Shown: piece by piece, positions 33,851 to 46,374 of the stretch
How positions within the stretch are numbered: position 1 is the stretch's first letter
Layout: each line of letters begins with the position of its first letter
Assembly (NCBI GenBank): GCA_963932145.1
Contig: OZ010578.1
Location: 16,281,111 to 16,345,110, forward strand
Reading direction: 5' to 3'
Origin: Acanthosepion lycidas
Lineage: Eukaryota; Mollusca; Cephalopoda; Sepiida; Sepiidae
DNA: 64,000 nt
The notes under the pieces: generated by a model
Told to the model about the DNA's origin: nothing
The model's input: only the letters and a program-made list of their open reading frames with translations
The model's database searches: none
Made by a program: the position numbers and the translations under genes

Positions 33851-34590
33851 TTAATAGTAATATTAAAAATTATAATGTAATCTATATCACAATTACCTGA
33901 AATATTAGCCAAATGGTCCGCTCATTTTAAGAGAATGTTTTTTCTACTTGGGTGTAATGTTTGAGGTTTGGCAATGGCACCTAGATTTAAATGTAAATTA
34001 ATAATAAAAATGACATCGTCAAAAACGATGTTTCATAGAAAACAGCAATATAATTCCTTTCAGATATCATCAAATATATTATTATAGACATTTATATGCA
34101 ATATACTTAAGAAATCATTGAACTACACAATAAAATGTCGCATTTCTACATAACGTTAACGCAAATATCAGAGATTATATGGTCGAATTAAATTATATAA
34201 ATGTAATTATAGCCTGAAAAGGCCATATCGGAGGCCTTCTACAATGGAATCAACGACCACGTGTCTGTTATCAAGGCGAGCATTCAGTTTAGATAATATA
34301 ATCTCTGGATTGACGTCGAGACGAAGGAGATAAACGTGATCTAAGACTTTACATGAATACAACAGATATATACGGAGCGAACTAGTTAGGTGCTCAGTTA
34401 CAGAGCAGCCTAACAGCACAGTCGATCATGGAACAGTTACAGTATGAATTAGTCACTATCCTTTATGCGTAGTAATATATATTTAACCAGTGTAATGTTA
34501 TGAAAATCATATCCTGGAATTTTTTTGCAACATCGTTTTGTTATCGTTAATTTAAGTAATAAAACAATCAAAGATTAAAATCGATTACAA
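33851..34590. other. AT-rich region without recognised gene
   Basis: A 70-codon minus ORF at 34207-34419 has an even composition but no recognised domain. Confidence 0.4.
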
Positions 34591-34594
34591 TATA

Positions 34595-34990
34595 TACAGG
34601 GTGCTATGGGTGAATTATTATCTAAATTACGCCAATTTAACAATATCACTTACATCTCATTTTAACAGATAGATTGAACCAATTTACCCTAAACTAGCTT
34701 GAAATACGATCACTAGCGATCAGTCGAAACACCTTCGTAGTCACCATTAGACTCATTCCGAATCGTTCACATTTCTCAGATTGACACCCAAACATTCTGA
34801 ATTGTTCGTATTAGTACTTCCGGCGTGAATGCCAAGTAGTATAGCATGCCTTTTCGAAATTCCGTCATGCTGATTTTTTTTCTCACAGATGGTGCCAAAC
34901 TGACCCTAGAACGACAAAATCAACAACAAAATCGCGCATGCGCGAAATTAAAACTATAAAATGGCGACAGTTTATGCATCGCACACTATG
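34595..34990 (-). pseudogene. Mariner N-terminal fragment, second copy
   Basis: 34705-34985 aligns with 5445-5745: shared CAGATTGACACC, GAATGCCAAG, TTTCTCAC and TATAAAATGGCGACA segments. It would encode the N-terminal, DNA-binding part of the same mariner, with stops. A TACAGGGTG sequence at 34596 may be a terminal repeat end. No catalytic domain remains. Confidence 0.5.
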
Positions 34991-35314
34991 ATATATATTG
35001 TCATGGCCGCTTTGTTTGCCATTACAAGAGTTTGCTAAAAGCCCCCTTAAGCCTTACACCATACTTATCTACTCTTAATAATATTTCGACGCATCAATAA
35101 ACTGATTGGTTTCAGCTTCATCACCTCAACTTGATCTCACAACGTTTTCGGAGACTATGATTATTACCAGCGTTCATAACTCGGCGCCTTGATGTAAAGC
35201 GTTGAGATGCGCACATACGTAAATATTTAGATTGATATTAATGTGTTTCTGTTTATGTCCGAATTTTCTATCGAGCTGAGAAACTAAAATATATTATTTG
35301 AACTAAACAATCAG

Positions 35315-35317
<3 letters not shown>

Positions 35318-35358
<41 letters not shown>

Positions 35359-35440
35359 TAAAAAAAAAAAACATTGTTTCAGGCTAACAAAATTGTACCT
35401 CATCATCTTCCATGTGTAGGGATTCCAAACATGACGCCAT
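35318..35440 (-). repeat. (TA)n plus family F tail with degenerate hammerhead-like skeleton
   Basis: On the minus strand ATGATGAGGTACAA, a short hairpin, GCCTGAAACAATG and a T run lead into (TA)n at 35318-35356. It resembles the CTGANGA-hairpin-GAAAY pattern of SINE-A and family E, with the first core base changed to A. Confidence 0.4.
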
Positions 35441-36960
35441 CTTCAAGCGAAAAGGATGAGTAAAGTTGTTGAAAAGAAATCGTTTATCCAACAAGAAGAA
35501 ATGTCATCGAAATGTTGCCTTCTATTGTTTTGAGTAATGTTTTGGCCTAAGCAATAAGATCTTTGTTTAAATATGAGTCAGCAAATAACCGAAAACACGT
35601 TTATTTTAAAACATACACACGCACATACATGTACAAACAAGTTTGAAGTATTTGGTAATGAAAAAGTGTTTCATCTAATCCCTAATTTCAGTGATTTCTT
35701 TCGACGTTGGCTGTTGTTAGGGACAGCACACTAACTAAGCAAATGGTACTACTCATAAACGATAGCGGCAAGCCTTTACTACAGTTGGTTTTAAGGCCGT
35801 GTTGTTATTTAATTTTGGTTAACATCTCATACGTTGGTTTGTTCTTTTTGCTCTATTTATGTGTGTGTCTTTTAATTTCCCGAATACATTGAGAGTAAAA
35901 TACGGCTTTGCTTTGATTGTTATATCAGCTTTCTCTTATGCAAAAGCTGTTTTTCCTTGGCAAATGAGGTTAACGCAAGTGATGAAAATCTTTCTTCCTT
36001 TTAAGGGGCCTTTGGAGTCTCATGTTTTAGCCAAAAGCCCTTTTTCTTCAACTTTATATTTTCTCTTTATTTTTCTTTTGTGATTGCTGTCCCTCCATTA
36101 TTTGTCGCATTCCCTTATTCATGCCCGATCGCTTCGATTTTTGCCATCTAATCAATTCCATATGTCTTGTCACGCCTGTCCCTGATACATGACATCCTCT
36201 TTCTGTTTCCTAGAGTTATCCCATATTCAGCATTTTCCATTTGTTTCATGGGATTTTTCTCAGTATCTTTTCAAGCGGTCTTTTTTTTCTTGCCTTGAAT
36301 TCTTATGTCAGAAATGATATGGCATATTCATTATGCACTTTATGTATTAAGCTTATTGGGAGGTTGTGTTTATTATATCTCTTATTAAAAGCTTTCAACC
36401 GCATCGGTGCAAAGTACTTACTTTCATTTCCCTGGTCTCTCTTTAATCTTATCTGCTGCTATAAAAATTGATTCCTGGATTTCCAGTGCTTCAATCTCTA
36501 TTTTTATGATATTCTGCGTAAGCTTACAATGCAACATTACGTTTATTTTATTTCTGTTTATTTCTGAAGCTAGGTTCATAATTCTGTGTTTAGATGATTT
36601 ACCCTTTCTTGTAGTTCTACCGATTCTGCTTGTGATATTAATAACTATTACTTGTCAAGGTTCCTTCTCAGTCGTTTCTTTCTCATAGTCGGGACTTCTG
36701 TGAAAATTTTAGGCGAAACTTGTATACTTTAAAAAACACATCTCTCAACGTTTATTTTGCAATTTTTTTTGTGCAATTATTGTCAAGTTATCCTATTTTC
36801 TTTTCCGGACCATGTCTGTTCGTAATATTAGCAATCATGTCTCTCTTCAATTTCCTGTCTTGTAGCTCTATGTAAATCTTATCGTTTTCTTATCTCACCC
36901 AAACATGGTCCTATCATCTATTAACTAGCTAGCCAGTTATACGTTGTTTTCACATCTCTT
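35441..36960. other. T-rich region without recognised gene
   Basis: Plus-strand ORFs of 61-93 codons (35707-36688) are rich in F, L, S and C because the strand is T-rich. They show no domain. The region might be the 5' part of the Tx1-like LINE that follows, but nothing specific supports that. Confidence 0.35.
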
Positions 36961-36979
36961 TCTTGCCTTCAATATGTCC

Positions 36980-38840
36980 TGTAAGTATGAAATGTTACAA
37001 GCCATCTTTCCTCCTTCGACCCTGGATTCGAGAAATCTGAAAAGATCAAAGAATTAGAGAGGTTGCTGAAGAAAAAAAAAATAGAGACAAGTAGGGGTAC
37101 CGCGTTCCCAAACTTATGTGCCATCTTTCCCCACAAAAGTTTAGTCTCTCCCCCAATGACTAATTCATTGACCCTAACACTCACGAAGTTAAGCACCCTT
37201 CAAAAAAGTGCCCACATCTGGGAAAAAAGATCGTCATGTACCAATTGGCGTACTACATCCCTCGGCCTCTGCCCCAAATTCCTCATCACACAAACCTTTC
37301 TCTCTGTGACTCACTGACCCCAACCAATTTAAATATGTCCGCCCTTAAAGTTTGCCCTCTCCCTGTGCATCACAGTCTTCCAATCCTGCACAGTCTCATC
37401 CACCATCATCCCCAAGCTCGCCAAAGACAATTTGAAGAATTAAAGGAAAAAAGAAAGCAAAACTAGTGTACAATTCCGGAGAAAATATCTCCCGTGCGGC
37501 CCTAGGCCAAATAGAACGTACTAAGAACGATGGCAATCGGATACATACCTTGAAAAACCTGCTGTCGATACAGAAATTTGGGGAGAAAGACATAGAAGAC
37601 CCGCGGAATTTTTCGGATACTAAGCGAGCCCTCAACGTCATCAGAACTGTCTGGCGTCCTGGTTCGAACACCGCGGCCAGGTATTCCGCCTATGTTGATT
37701 AATTCACCCCAGATTGACGTAGTTGTCAAGTAAACCAGCAGGTCTGAGTAGGTGACAGGAGCCAGCATCAACCATGACAAATCTATGGGCGTGCGGTTGG
37801 GCGCGTTGAAGTGAGTCTTTCTTCCTAGACCCTTCATTTGGACGAACGTTCCTTTCAACATACTCGGTGTCTGGTTTGGACTCGACATTCAGTTAGACAA
37901 GTATTGGTTCGATAAAAGACCGAGAATGAGGCTTTCCTTAAAGGCAGGGCGGATGTTTGTACATCACACATCTACTCTATCCTTATTGACCAGTGCACCG
38001 AGGTAATTTTATTGGTTCGAGTCTTGTTTCACGTCTTGTGACAATTTTCCTACTCTGCCTCAACTAGTTTGTTGCGACCACCCGTATGAGCGCAATCTAG
38101 GAATACCCGACTTTGAGATTAGTCAATGGATGTTGCAGCTCAAGTTACTGGATCGAATGTGTCAGCTAGATGAGATTAACGGCCTTTTGTGAAAGAAGAC
38201 GCTAAGAAAGCATCTTTGTCTTTGAGAGGTGTACAAGAAGGCTCTGAAAGGAAGGTTAAAGAAGGCCTCCCCGACAGCCGACTGTTGTTTACTTATATCA
38301 GATGTTAGTGCAGTGGGGGTGCTCCAGATAATCTAAAGGAGCAGTTTGTTTTGACCAACCTGGCTGGTGTTGCGGAAGACCTCTTAGTCGACAAAAAATG
38401 TGTGCAGCGGGACTGGCAGTTACACTAAAATGCATACGTGCGTTGCGGTGGGGCGTTTGAATCCTTTGGTTGATTCGTTGAGCGCATCTTTCTCCAGTGT
38501 AGCGTTGTACAGCTGTTGTGTGAACTGGTCGAATGTTACATGGTTCGCATCCTGGGTAGAAAATTCTTTATCCTCGAAGCCAGTTCCGTTTGTAGCAATG
38601 CTGTGCCGCAGCTGAAGACGAAATAGCAACCTTCCACAAAAACGGTATATGAGGATTACGTATGATTTCTTAGACGGGTTGTCGCATTGTGGTATATGTG
38701 TTGTGTGGATGAGATATTTTGTTGAAAGGAAGAATGTTCGGATGATTTGGTCAGTAAGTGAGGTTAGGAAAACAACAAGTGATGTGCAGAATTCCCTATC
38801 CTAATTTTACCCATGTGGCGTATTTGCACGTTTTTTACAA
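36980..38840 (+). pseudogene. Decayed Tx1-like (L1-superfamily) LINE
   Basis: Plus-strand pieces across frames: GENISRAALGQIERTKNDGN (37480-37540; the family motif is EGE.S.A.F..IER.R..), then GASINHDKSMGVRLGALK (37755-37810), PFIWTNVPFNILGVWFG (37825-37880), then RMRLSLKGRADVCTSHIYSI (37925-37980). This order and wording match the post-palm RT region of Tx1/L1-type LINEs (...IN..KS.GL.LG... ILGVWFG... LSLKGRAEVC..). Stops are frequent. The catalytic palm is deleted or unrecognisable between about 37630 and 37740. Minus ORFs here are antisense shadows. Confidence 0.6.
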
Positions 38841-39002
38841 AAAAATTAAAAAATACAGCCATGATGGTGGTTGACGACAAGGGAAAGCACTCGGCAACAC
38901 ATCAAAGACTGGGATCTTTTTTAACATTTGGCGGGAAAACAAAAAATAAACGAAAAATTCCGTAGTCTTCAATAGTACATGACTCAATTATAATAAATGG
39001 CT

Positions 39003-39006
<4 letters not shown>

Positions 39007-39088
<82 letters not shown>

Positions 39089-39090
39089 TA
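39007..39090. repeat. (TA)n-(AAT)n microsatellite
   Basis: TA tract at 39007-39060 followed by about nine AAT units. Confidence 0.96.
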
Positions 39091-39355
39091 ATCTTATAAA
39101 TATAAGTAATTATACTCGTCTGGAAATAACTTAGGTGTTTTGGCTTGTAAATGTTCAAAATAATATCAAAGGAAAAATACGGAATAAAAAAAGAAAGAAC
39201 TAAGAATTTGTAATTCAGGCGAAAACATTCGTCCAGAATCCAAGGTCAGAGTCCCAAGAAGAAAACCTCCAACACGAGTAAAGCAAAAATAAGCAAGTGC
39301 TCAATACACTAAGGAGTGCAAATCTAACTATGAAGCTAATGAGCCAGGTTCATAG

Positions 39356-39356
<1 letters not shown>

Positions 39357-39420
<64 letters not shown>
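39357..39420. repeat. (TA)n microsatellite
   Basis: About 32 uninterrupted TA units. Confidence 0.97.
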
Positions 39421-39423
<3 letters not shown>

Positions 39424-39707
39424 AGCAGAAAATCAAGGGAATCCCTCGTATTAATATTTGATACATGTTTTTCCGTTTGATGTGACGTAACTTTAGCGTA
39501 ATTTAAATTGTAACTGCATCGTTTTAAAACTGTCTTTTTAAGTCTTAATAATGCTTCCAGTAGTTGAAATGTCTTTAAGAAAAAAAAATAATAAAAATTA
39601 TTTTACCTTGGATAACTTATTCATAATTTCACTCCTTAGGTACAATACCTTATTAAAAAATTGGTAGAATATAATAAAATTACAGGATTTGATTATGAGA
39701 AACTTTT

Positions 39708-39709
<2 letters not shown>

Positions 39710-39768
<59 letters not shown>

Positions 39769-39790
39769 TATATATATATATATATATATA
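39710..39790. repeat. (TA)n microsatellite
   Basis: About 40 TA units with one GATA interruption. Confidence 0.97.
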
Positions 39791-40439
39791 GGTTTGGTTT
39801 AAGACAAGTGAAAGGTTCCTATAAAATCTTACAAAAAGAAAATAAAGTTTTTATATATTTCATTCAGACAAATATGGAATTTCTTTACCTATATTTGTGG
39901 TTTTATATATTTTAGGGCGAATTATTAAAACAGATCGGGTGGTAGACTTGTTAAATAGATTCGTTTTACGTAGAAATGATGTTCAATAAACCTTCATAAT
40001 CTAAAATAGACTAATAAGGATATCTATACTTGAAGCACATGGACCAATCTCATAAACACAATTCAGAAAGAAATTCGAGACTTTCTTGTACAATACTTTG
40101 TAGCCATCAGTCATGCTGGAACACAAAAAGCTTTCATGAAATAACTTCTTGACTCTGCCTCCAACAAGAGTAAGATGCAGACATGAAGAACAGTAAGCGA
40201 CGGATTAAACCTGTTTCCTTCATTCGAAATTTCCATCCAACTGTAAGAAAATTTAATTGTGCTATATTGTGTTTAAATTGCTATTTTCTTTCTATGTATG
40301 CAAATCGCTAATTATGGCATATAAATATGAGAAATCCATTAAAAAAAATAAATGATATTCTGGTCAGGTTTATCTTTTGAACCTTCCTGTTTTGTAATCA
40401 ACAGATCGGGTTTGAAATGAGCGTCCCATTTTTATTTTA

Positions 40440-40620
40440 CACAAAGGCTTGCGAATTCCAGGTTATTCATCCTAATGTCCTTAAGAAATGCGCTCCTGAT
40501 ATGGCTTGTTCTCTCCAAATTTTACAATAAATGTTTCGCTGCCTGTTGCTTTCCCGCTTGTTGTAAGCCCTTTGTAATTCCTGTATTTAGGAAATCTGGA
40601 GGTATCCACGAAGATAATCA
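40440..40620 (+). pseudogene. LINE RT finger fragment, plus strand
   Basis: Reads VIHPNVLKKCAPDMACSLQIL, then FPACC-like sequence and PFVIPVF across frames. This matches the LINE segment (P..VLK.CAPELAP.L..L, SCFP.CWK.S.V.PVFK) also seen at 54625-54760. The fragment ends at the 40598-40722 hairpin. Confidence 0.6.
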
Positions 40621-40722
40621 TTGCTGTAAATTTATTTAATTGGAAAAAGCGAGATTCGAGATAATAGGATGGTATTTCGAGTGGTTAAAGACAGAAATGG
40701 TTATCTTCGTGGATACCTTGGA
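40598..40722. repeat. Hairpin (MITE-like) element
   Basis: GGTATCCACGAAGATAATCAT on the left is the near-exact reverse complement of ATGGTTATCTTCGTGGATACC on the right. Similarity weakens inward over about 40 bp per arm. The total is about 125 bp. No clear target duplication was found. Confidence 0.6.
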
Positions 40723-41690
40723 TTAAATAATGCCACATAATTTCTATGAAGTGAAGGATCATAGGTTCATTTGAAACATAAGCAAATTCATTTGTTCATC
40801 TTGAAATACTACTTCGAAAGAAATAATCATAATAATCTTAATGGTCTTTGTTAGGTTTTGCTTATTTTTATTCCTTGCTATTGAGTAAATATGCCCGCTT
40901 TAAAAATAAGATCGTTTATTACTTTTTATTAACACATAAGACTCCCATTCCTCTACCATATATTATTGGAAGCTAAATTTTTCCAAAAATACTTGCTAGT
41001 TTATTAATTCGTTTTCTTCTAAATTTTTTTTTTGGGAATTCTGCAAAAAACAATTTCGGATTTTAACTTTCCAATTTCCGAATTGATTTTCTTTTTTTAA
41101 AAATCTGAATGCAACCCCCAAAGATTTACGGACAAAGGACGGTAAAGTGATTGATGAAAACTATTTTAATATTTCGTGTCTCAAAATATATTCCGAAGAA
41201 ATTCTCTTTTCTTTTTTTCACCGAAGGTGCCGGCATTTTTCGACTGATTGCCCGACGGTATGCAGATATTTAATTTGCTGGTGTGAAAATCCAGACAGCA
41301 GGAAATGGTTTACTTCCCATAGATTATGCATTTATCATGTCGGTCTAAAATTGTATTTGCTGTTCGTTAGAGATCTGTAAAACTAAACTTCAGTCAGAGG
41401 GTGTTCGCCGTTTTGCGAAACATTGCTTATTTTTAAAATAATGTTTATTTTTTACTATTTAAGGAAAAATTAGAGAAGCAAACTTTTCGGTATATTAATG
41501 TTATGAATAATCAAGAGTAGTCTCCTCTTGTTTTGCTAATCTCCTCTTTGAGAGAGTTATTTCTGTTTACTGGGACTATAAAAAGACACTATACGAGAAG
41601 TTTGTATTCTCAGTTGAATAAAGCTTTCTTAAAGCCTAGAGATGCGTAATTTTATCATTACAATTAAAATGTTTTATTTGCAAACACTAA
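40723..41690. other. AT-rich region without recognised gene
   Basis: A 77-codon plus ORF at 41147-41380 includes cysteines (RRCRHFSTDCPTVCRYLICWC) but no recognisable finger spacing. It is not supported as a gene. Confidence 0.4.
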
Positions 41691-41692
41691 TA

Positions 41693-41757
<65 letters not shown>
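41691..41757. repeat. (TA)n microsatellite
   Basis: About 33 TA units. Confidence 0.97.
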
Positions 41758-41760
<3 letters not shown>

Positions 41761-41934
41761 GATAAACTACTGTATATACTGGGTAAAATGTATGATGCAA
41801 TATACTGCGATTCTCTTCGGGCAAGTGAAACAGATCCAAGATGTCACAAGAGAATCACCAACATGAGAAATTACCAAGATGCGCGGAATCCATTAATGAA
41901 TTAAATTTGTATTGGAAAAGCATTAGACCACTTT

Positions 41935-42140
41935 AAGAATTCACTTCTCTTTTTATTAATTTCACCTGAAGGCAAGCAATGAAAACCACTAAAACACAAA
42001 CCGTTACTGAATGTGAATGAAACAGAGAAAACAAGAAAATAAAATAATTCATTAAATATAAGATGAAAAGTGCCATTGCATTTAAAAATTTGACTATCAG
42101 ATTCACAAGACATCAGGTCACCAGGAAAGGATTCGAAAAG
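41935..42140 (-). mobile_element. LINE-A 3' end fragment, minus strand
   Basis: TTTATTAATTTCACCTGAAGGCAAGC and the following 180 bp (GAAACAGAGAAAACAAG, TGCATTTAAAAATTTGACTA) match the reversed LINE-A 3' UTR also found at 42160-42370, 51755-51880 and 61120-61290. Confidence 0.55.
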
Positions 42141-42159
42141 CAAAACAGAAGAAACTCTT

Positions 42160-42990
42160 TTCTTATTTTTATTTTTATAAACGATTTCACCCCAAGGAAG
42201 GCAGTAAGGACACACACACACACACACACGCACACACACACACACACACACACAAATAAAACAAGAAATTACTAGATTTGGAAGAATTAGGAAGAGAAAC
42301 ATTAAAAATGAACGGAAAGAGAAAAGAGTAATCAGGAAGACTAGACAGCGATTGACATTTAATTTAAATTTTTGCAGAATAAAGTTGTCTGGAAAGAAAT
42401 GGAACCGGAAAGGAGGACTGCAAGAAAAGAAACAGCATAGAATTTACGGCCATATTTAGCCAAATCAACTGTAAATTGATGAAATCTCGATACCAGTCTA
42501 GTGCATCACTTTAATTTATCAAAAAAAATGTAGTTAACATAAAGAGGAGTACATCCGAATATTACTATGGAAGTATTTATAGAAAAGACACAAACATGGA
42601 ACATTACAGACGCCAGATACTATTGCTGGTTCTTTTTTAGATTTTATCAAAGACTTCAAGGTAAATAGCAGGGAAACCGAATCATATGTGACAGCAATAT
42701 TCCAAGCACGAATGAATGGTAGACCTATATAAGTGATAGATTTATATGTATGATAGATTCGGAGAGAAAAATTATCTCGTTGACACAGTGAACCAAATTT
42801 CTTAGGAGCTGACCTAGCAAAGGTTTCCTTGTAATCATTTCACTTCATCTCAGCTGGGAACATTTGCCCGTGAAGACGCAACGAGTCACTTGCTTGGAGG
42901 TTACCATCAGACATGCTGATTGAACGCTGATAGGGATCTATCATACGATTGATTTAGCAAATTCATCATTAAATGTTTTAGGACGGGCTG
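42160..42990 (-). pseudogene. LINE-A 3' fragment, minus strand, carrying a (CA)n tract
   Basis: ACGATTTCACCCCAAGGAAGGCAG marks the 3' end. A (CA)n block at 42211-42254 lies within the 3' UTR. GATTGACATTTAATTTAAA and the decayed RT C-terminal DNA follow (42580-42960; for example GACAGCAATATTCCAAGCAC, the reverse of the EYCCHIW region). No open frame survives. Confidence 0.6.
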
Positions 42991-43029
42991 TTAATTTAAT
43001 ACGGAGATTGCATTCGTGAGACCGAACTA

Positions 43030-43465
43030 CCAAAGGTTAAAGATCGTCAGAAGAATTACAGTAAAAATATTTATCGAAGAGCTAAATTGAAACTACGTTA
43101 AAGCGAAGGAAAATTGATTGAAGCCACGACTCATAACTTTGCAGACTATTCTTAAGATTTTGTCAAAATCTCTAAGTATGTTACACCAAATCAGATGTAC
43201 GGACGAATGAGAGTCTTATAAATGTGTAAAACATTCTGGCACAATGCATTCTAGCATAATGCATTCTAGCTAGAAAGGTTGTCCAGCAGGACACAATTAA
43301 CCAACTTAGAAATTCATTCATTATAAGTATGCCACTTCATATCAGTGGAAAGCGGTAAACTAAGAAGGCCTGGTGTATTGCTTTTCCGATGTGAGATATT
43401 ACTGGCCTTTATTTTCAACATATGGAAGGAGTCAATGATTTACAAAATACAAGCCACCAGCAGAT
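43030..43465 (-). pseudogene. Second minus-strand LINE-A RT fragment
   Basis: Repeats the order seen at 42560-42960: GATTTTGTCAAAATCTCTAA, then TGTACGGACGAATGAGAGTC, then ATTCTGGCACAATGCATTCT. This is an independent truncated copy or a tandem duplicate. A short direct duplication (GCATTCTAGCATAATGCATTCTAG) lies near 43245-43270. Confidence 0.5.
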
Positions 43466-43536
43466 TTCAGGTAAGTGAAATGTGACATTCATACTTAGTC
43501 AAAGTGATTCTATGTATAATTTATTATTTGAAAGTA

Positions 43537-44232
43537 CAGTAGAATCCCTGACAACTGGAGTAAGAAGCCTTTCCCTATATGAGGAATTGGTTACAACGTC
43601 CGGATATGAGGGGTTATATTTAGAATTAAAAAAAATAAAAGAACTGAAATTTAATATTTAACATTTATTTTAAATATATTATAGTAAACAAATTAAGCTA
43701 TTGAAATATAACGGAATTGATTTTAAAGAAAAATTAATTAAATTAAGTATGTCACGTGCATGACAAATAATCTAACGAGGATTTTTTTAATCGCTGTTGC
43801 ATTATGATTATTACTCTTCTAATGACATTCTAAATTTTTTGCGCATTTCGTTTTGCTTTTCTTGAAATATTTTAAACGAAATATATTTTTTTTTAATTCT
43901 GTGTTCGTCATAGTTGTATGCTGGCTTTCATTCCATAAAACTAACAACCTTTTAAATACATTTTTTCCATTCCAGTCCAGGTTTCATCACAGTCAATGCA
44001 TTTCGTCGCTCTGTTTTTGCAGATGTGTCTCGTTGTTATCCTTTCCTCGTATTCTCGTCATCTTTTGCATCAATACAAGACATTAGGGTGAAATAAGCAT
44101 AAGCAGTTATCCAAAGTAAATTTCCTGAAAAACAGAAATTTCAAATCAGATACATATCAGCCAAATAGTTCAAATATACACATCAAAATCATGTCCGGAT
44201 ATGAGGAATTCGGAATATGATGGATTCTACCG
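43537..44232. mobile_element. pogo/Tigger-like non-autonomous DNA transposon (696 bp)
   Basis: The left end CAGTAGAATCCCTGACAACT and right end (reverse complement) CGGTAGAATCCATCATATTC form inverted repeats flanked by TA on both sides. Further in, TCCGGATATGAGGGG at 43600 mirrors TCCGGATATGAGGAATTC near 44192 in the same orientation, beside an inverted CCTATATGAGGAATTGG near 43577. CAGTAGAATCC-type ends are typical of pogo/Tigger elements. The internal 77-codon plus ORF (43853-44086) has no recognised domain. The minus strand could hold a decayed transposase piece, which I cannot confirm. Confidence 0.6.
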
Positions 44233-45402
44233 TATTTGTTTAATTAGATGTATTTTCAGGGGAATAATGATTGATTTGAAGAAATAATGTTCCCTAATGG
44301 GATAACTCCATATAGAAAAGTGGCATTGGGTCTTGTTGCTCATCGATATGGTGTATTAAGTTACGTGAGATAAATTTGTGACCCAATATAAAACTAAATA
44401 AACAATATTAAATGTAATAAATACTCTTCCTAAATTATACAATCTGTGATTCCTTCTGAAAAATAGCGTTAAGGATAACGCTAGACCACGTAAAATTATT
44501 AACCCAGTTGGAAAACTTTTACTCAGCCATTGAATAAAATCAATATTTCATACCAAGATTATCAAGTGCCCATATCTTTAGACAATTGTCTTAATGAATT
44601 TTCTAGATAACTGCAAGAGACACTTGACGCAGTTTCTTGCTCAGACAGATAAAAAGTTTCATGATATAATTATAAAGTTACTTCAGAATGTTGAGAAGTA
44701 ATTTTTTATAATTATAAGATAATTAATTATCCTTATTTCAGGAATTGTTCGAATTAATATTCTCATGCATCTTTCTCTATTAAAAATTTGAATTAGAACG
44801 CAGTGAAAAAAAGAGGCTCATTTAAATTGGGGATGCTGTTTTGAAGTAATCTGATCTCAGTTGTTATAAATAGACAGCAATAATTACTTTGTAAAGTTTA
44901 AATTGTAGCATGAAACGTTAACAACAGAAAGCCTAAAGGGCAATTCTATATACTGTTGCAAGAGCCACGATTGTGTCTACTATACGTGTATTTGCGATCA
45001 TTTTGCATACATGCTCGAGAACTGTGTGAAAATCATCAGCCACTATAAAGAAAAAAGAATTTTTTTGTAATTCAGGTCTCAAGAGACAGCTATTAAAATC
45101 TTACTTACGGGATAATAAGATCCGATAATACATTTATTTCAACGGGTAAGGTTTTAATACCTGTCGCATCAGACCGGGATTACAAAATAGTTGAAATTCA
45201 CCCAGATAATATGTCAAAACAATTTTAACCGGATGTTGAAAATGCTAGACCTAGAAAAATTTATCGGTTGATTTATATTATTGAGGAGAGGGTCGCAACA
45301 TGTCAACACAATAAACAAGAGTGATTGGGGAAGTTAAAATGACAGCTAGTGAAATACAGTGGAATCAAATCAAAATTTAATTAATCATAACGTAATTTAC
45401 GT
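44233..45402. other. AT-rich region without recognised gene
   Basis: Nothing recognised. Confidence 0.45.
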
Positions 45403-45443
<41 letters not shown>

Positions 45444-45452
45444 GAGTGAAAA

Positions 45453-45495
<43 letters not shown>

Positions 45496-45574
45496 TACAT
45501 ATATATACACATACATCAACATACACATAAACATTTATATACACATGTATATATATATATATATTTATATACAC

Positions 45575-45624
<50 letters not shown>

Positions 45625-45773
45625 TCTTCATTATAAACATATATATGCATTAAGACATGAAATAAATATATATACATCCATAATACACTTACACATAATT
45701 ATACATTATGACACATATATACACACATGCACAGACACACGAGCGCACATACATATAAAGACATGCATAGATA

Positions 45774-45813
<40 letters not shown>

Positions 45814-45840
45814 ATCTGCACACATATAAACACATAGATA
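45403..45840. repeat. (TA)n / (ACATA)n compound microsatellite
   Basis: Several TA blocks (45403-45440, 45457-45490, 45590-45620, 45782-45804) are separated by ACACATA-type sequence. ORFs on both strands are repeat translations. Confidence 0.95.
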
Positions 45841-45962
45841 AATAGAAATAAAAATATACATATGCAAAAATCAAAGCAAATTAAATAAATACTGCAAAAC
45901 AACAACTATTTATACGATAATTTAAATCTATCGATCTATCTCTCTCTATCTATCTATATATA

Positions 45963-46063
45963 TTAGGTTGGTGCAAAAATAATGATGTAATAATGTTGTT
46001 TTTTGACGTTAAAAATACGTCAAAAAACGACATTATTACTTCATTATTTTTGCACCAACCTAA
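45963..46063. mobile_element. MADE1-like mariner MITE, copy 2 (101 bp)
   Basis: TTAGGTTGGTGCAAAAATAA ends with palindromic interior (AATGTTGTTTTTTGACG ... CGTCAAAAAACGACATT). TA flanks are at 45961-45962 and 46064-46065. It lies between a TCTA/TA tract and a long TA tract. Confidence 0.92.
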
Positions 46064-46069
46064 TATATG

Positions 46070-46150
<81 letters not shown>
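46064..46150. repeat. (TA)n microsatellite
   Basis: About 40 TA units next to MITE copy 2. Confidence 0.97.
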
Positions 46151-46155
<5 letters not shown>

Positions 46156-46374
46156 ACACGCCCATCGAGTTCGAGATATATTATGAAATTCCGACGATAA
46201 CGAACTAATTATCTGCGCCATCATGACTTTTTAGACTGGCTCAATAATTGCACAAAAGAAAGCAAACATTATAGGAGCATGTATTGTATCCAAGTGTAAC
46301 AGCAACACTGTTAGCTCTCTTGATTCCGTGTTTCACGTAGTCGATTGATGCATACTACTTGATGGTGAATTATT

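Noticed and set aside
35707-36688. Series of hydrophobic plus-strand ORFs that might be membrane-protein exons
   Set aside because: The strand is T-rich and the ORFs change frame without splice-site logic; no recognisable domain.
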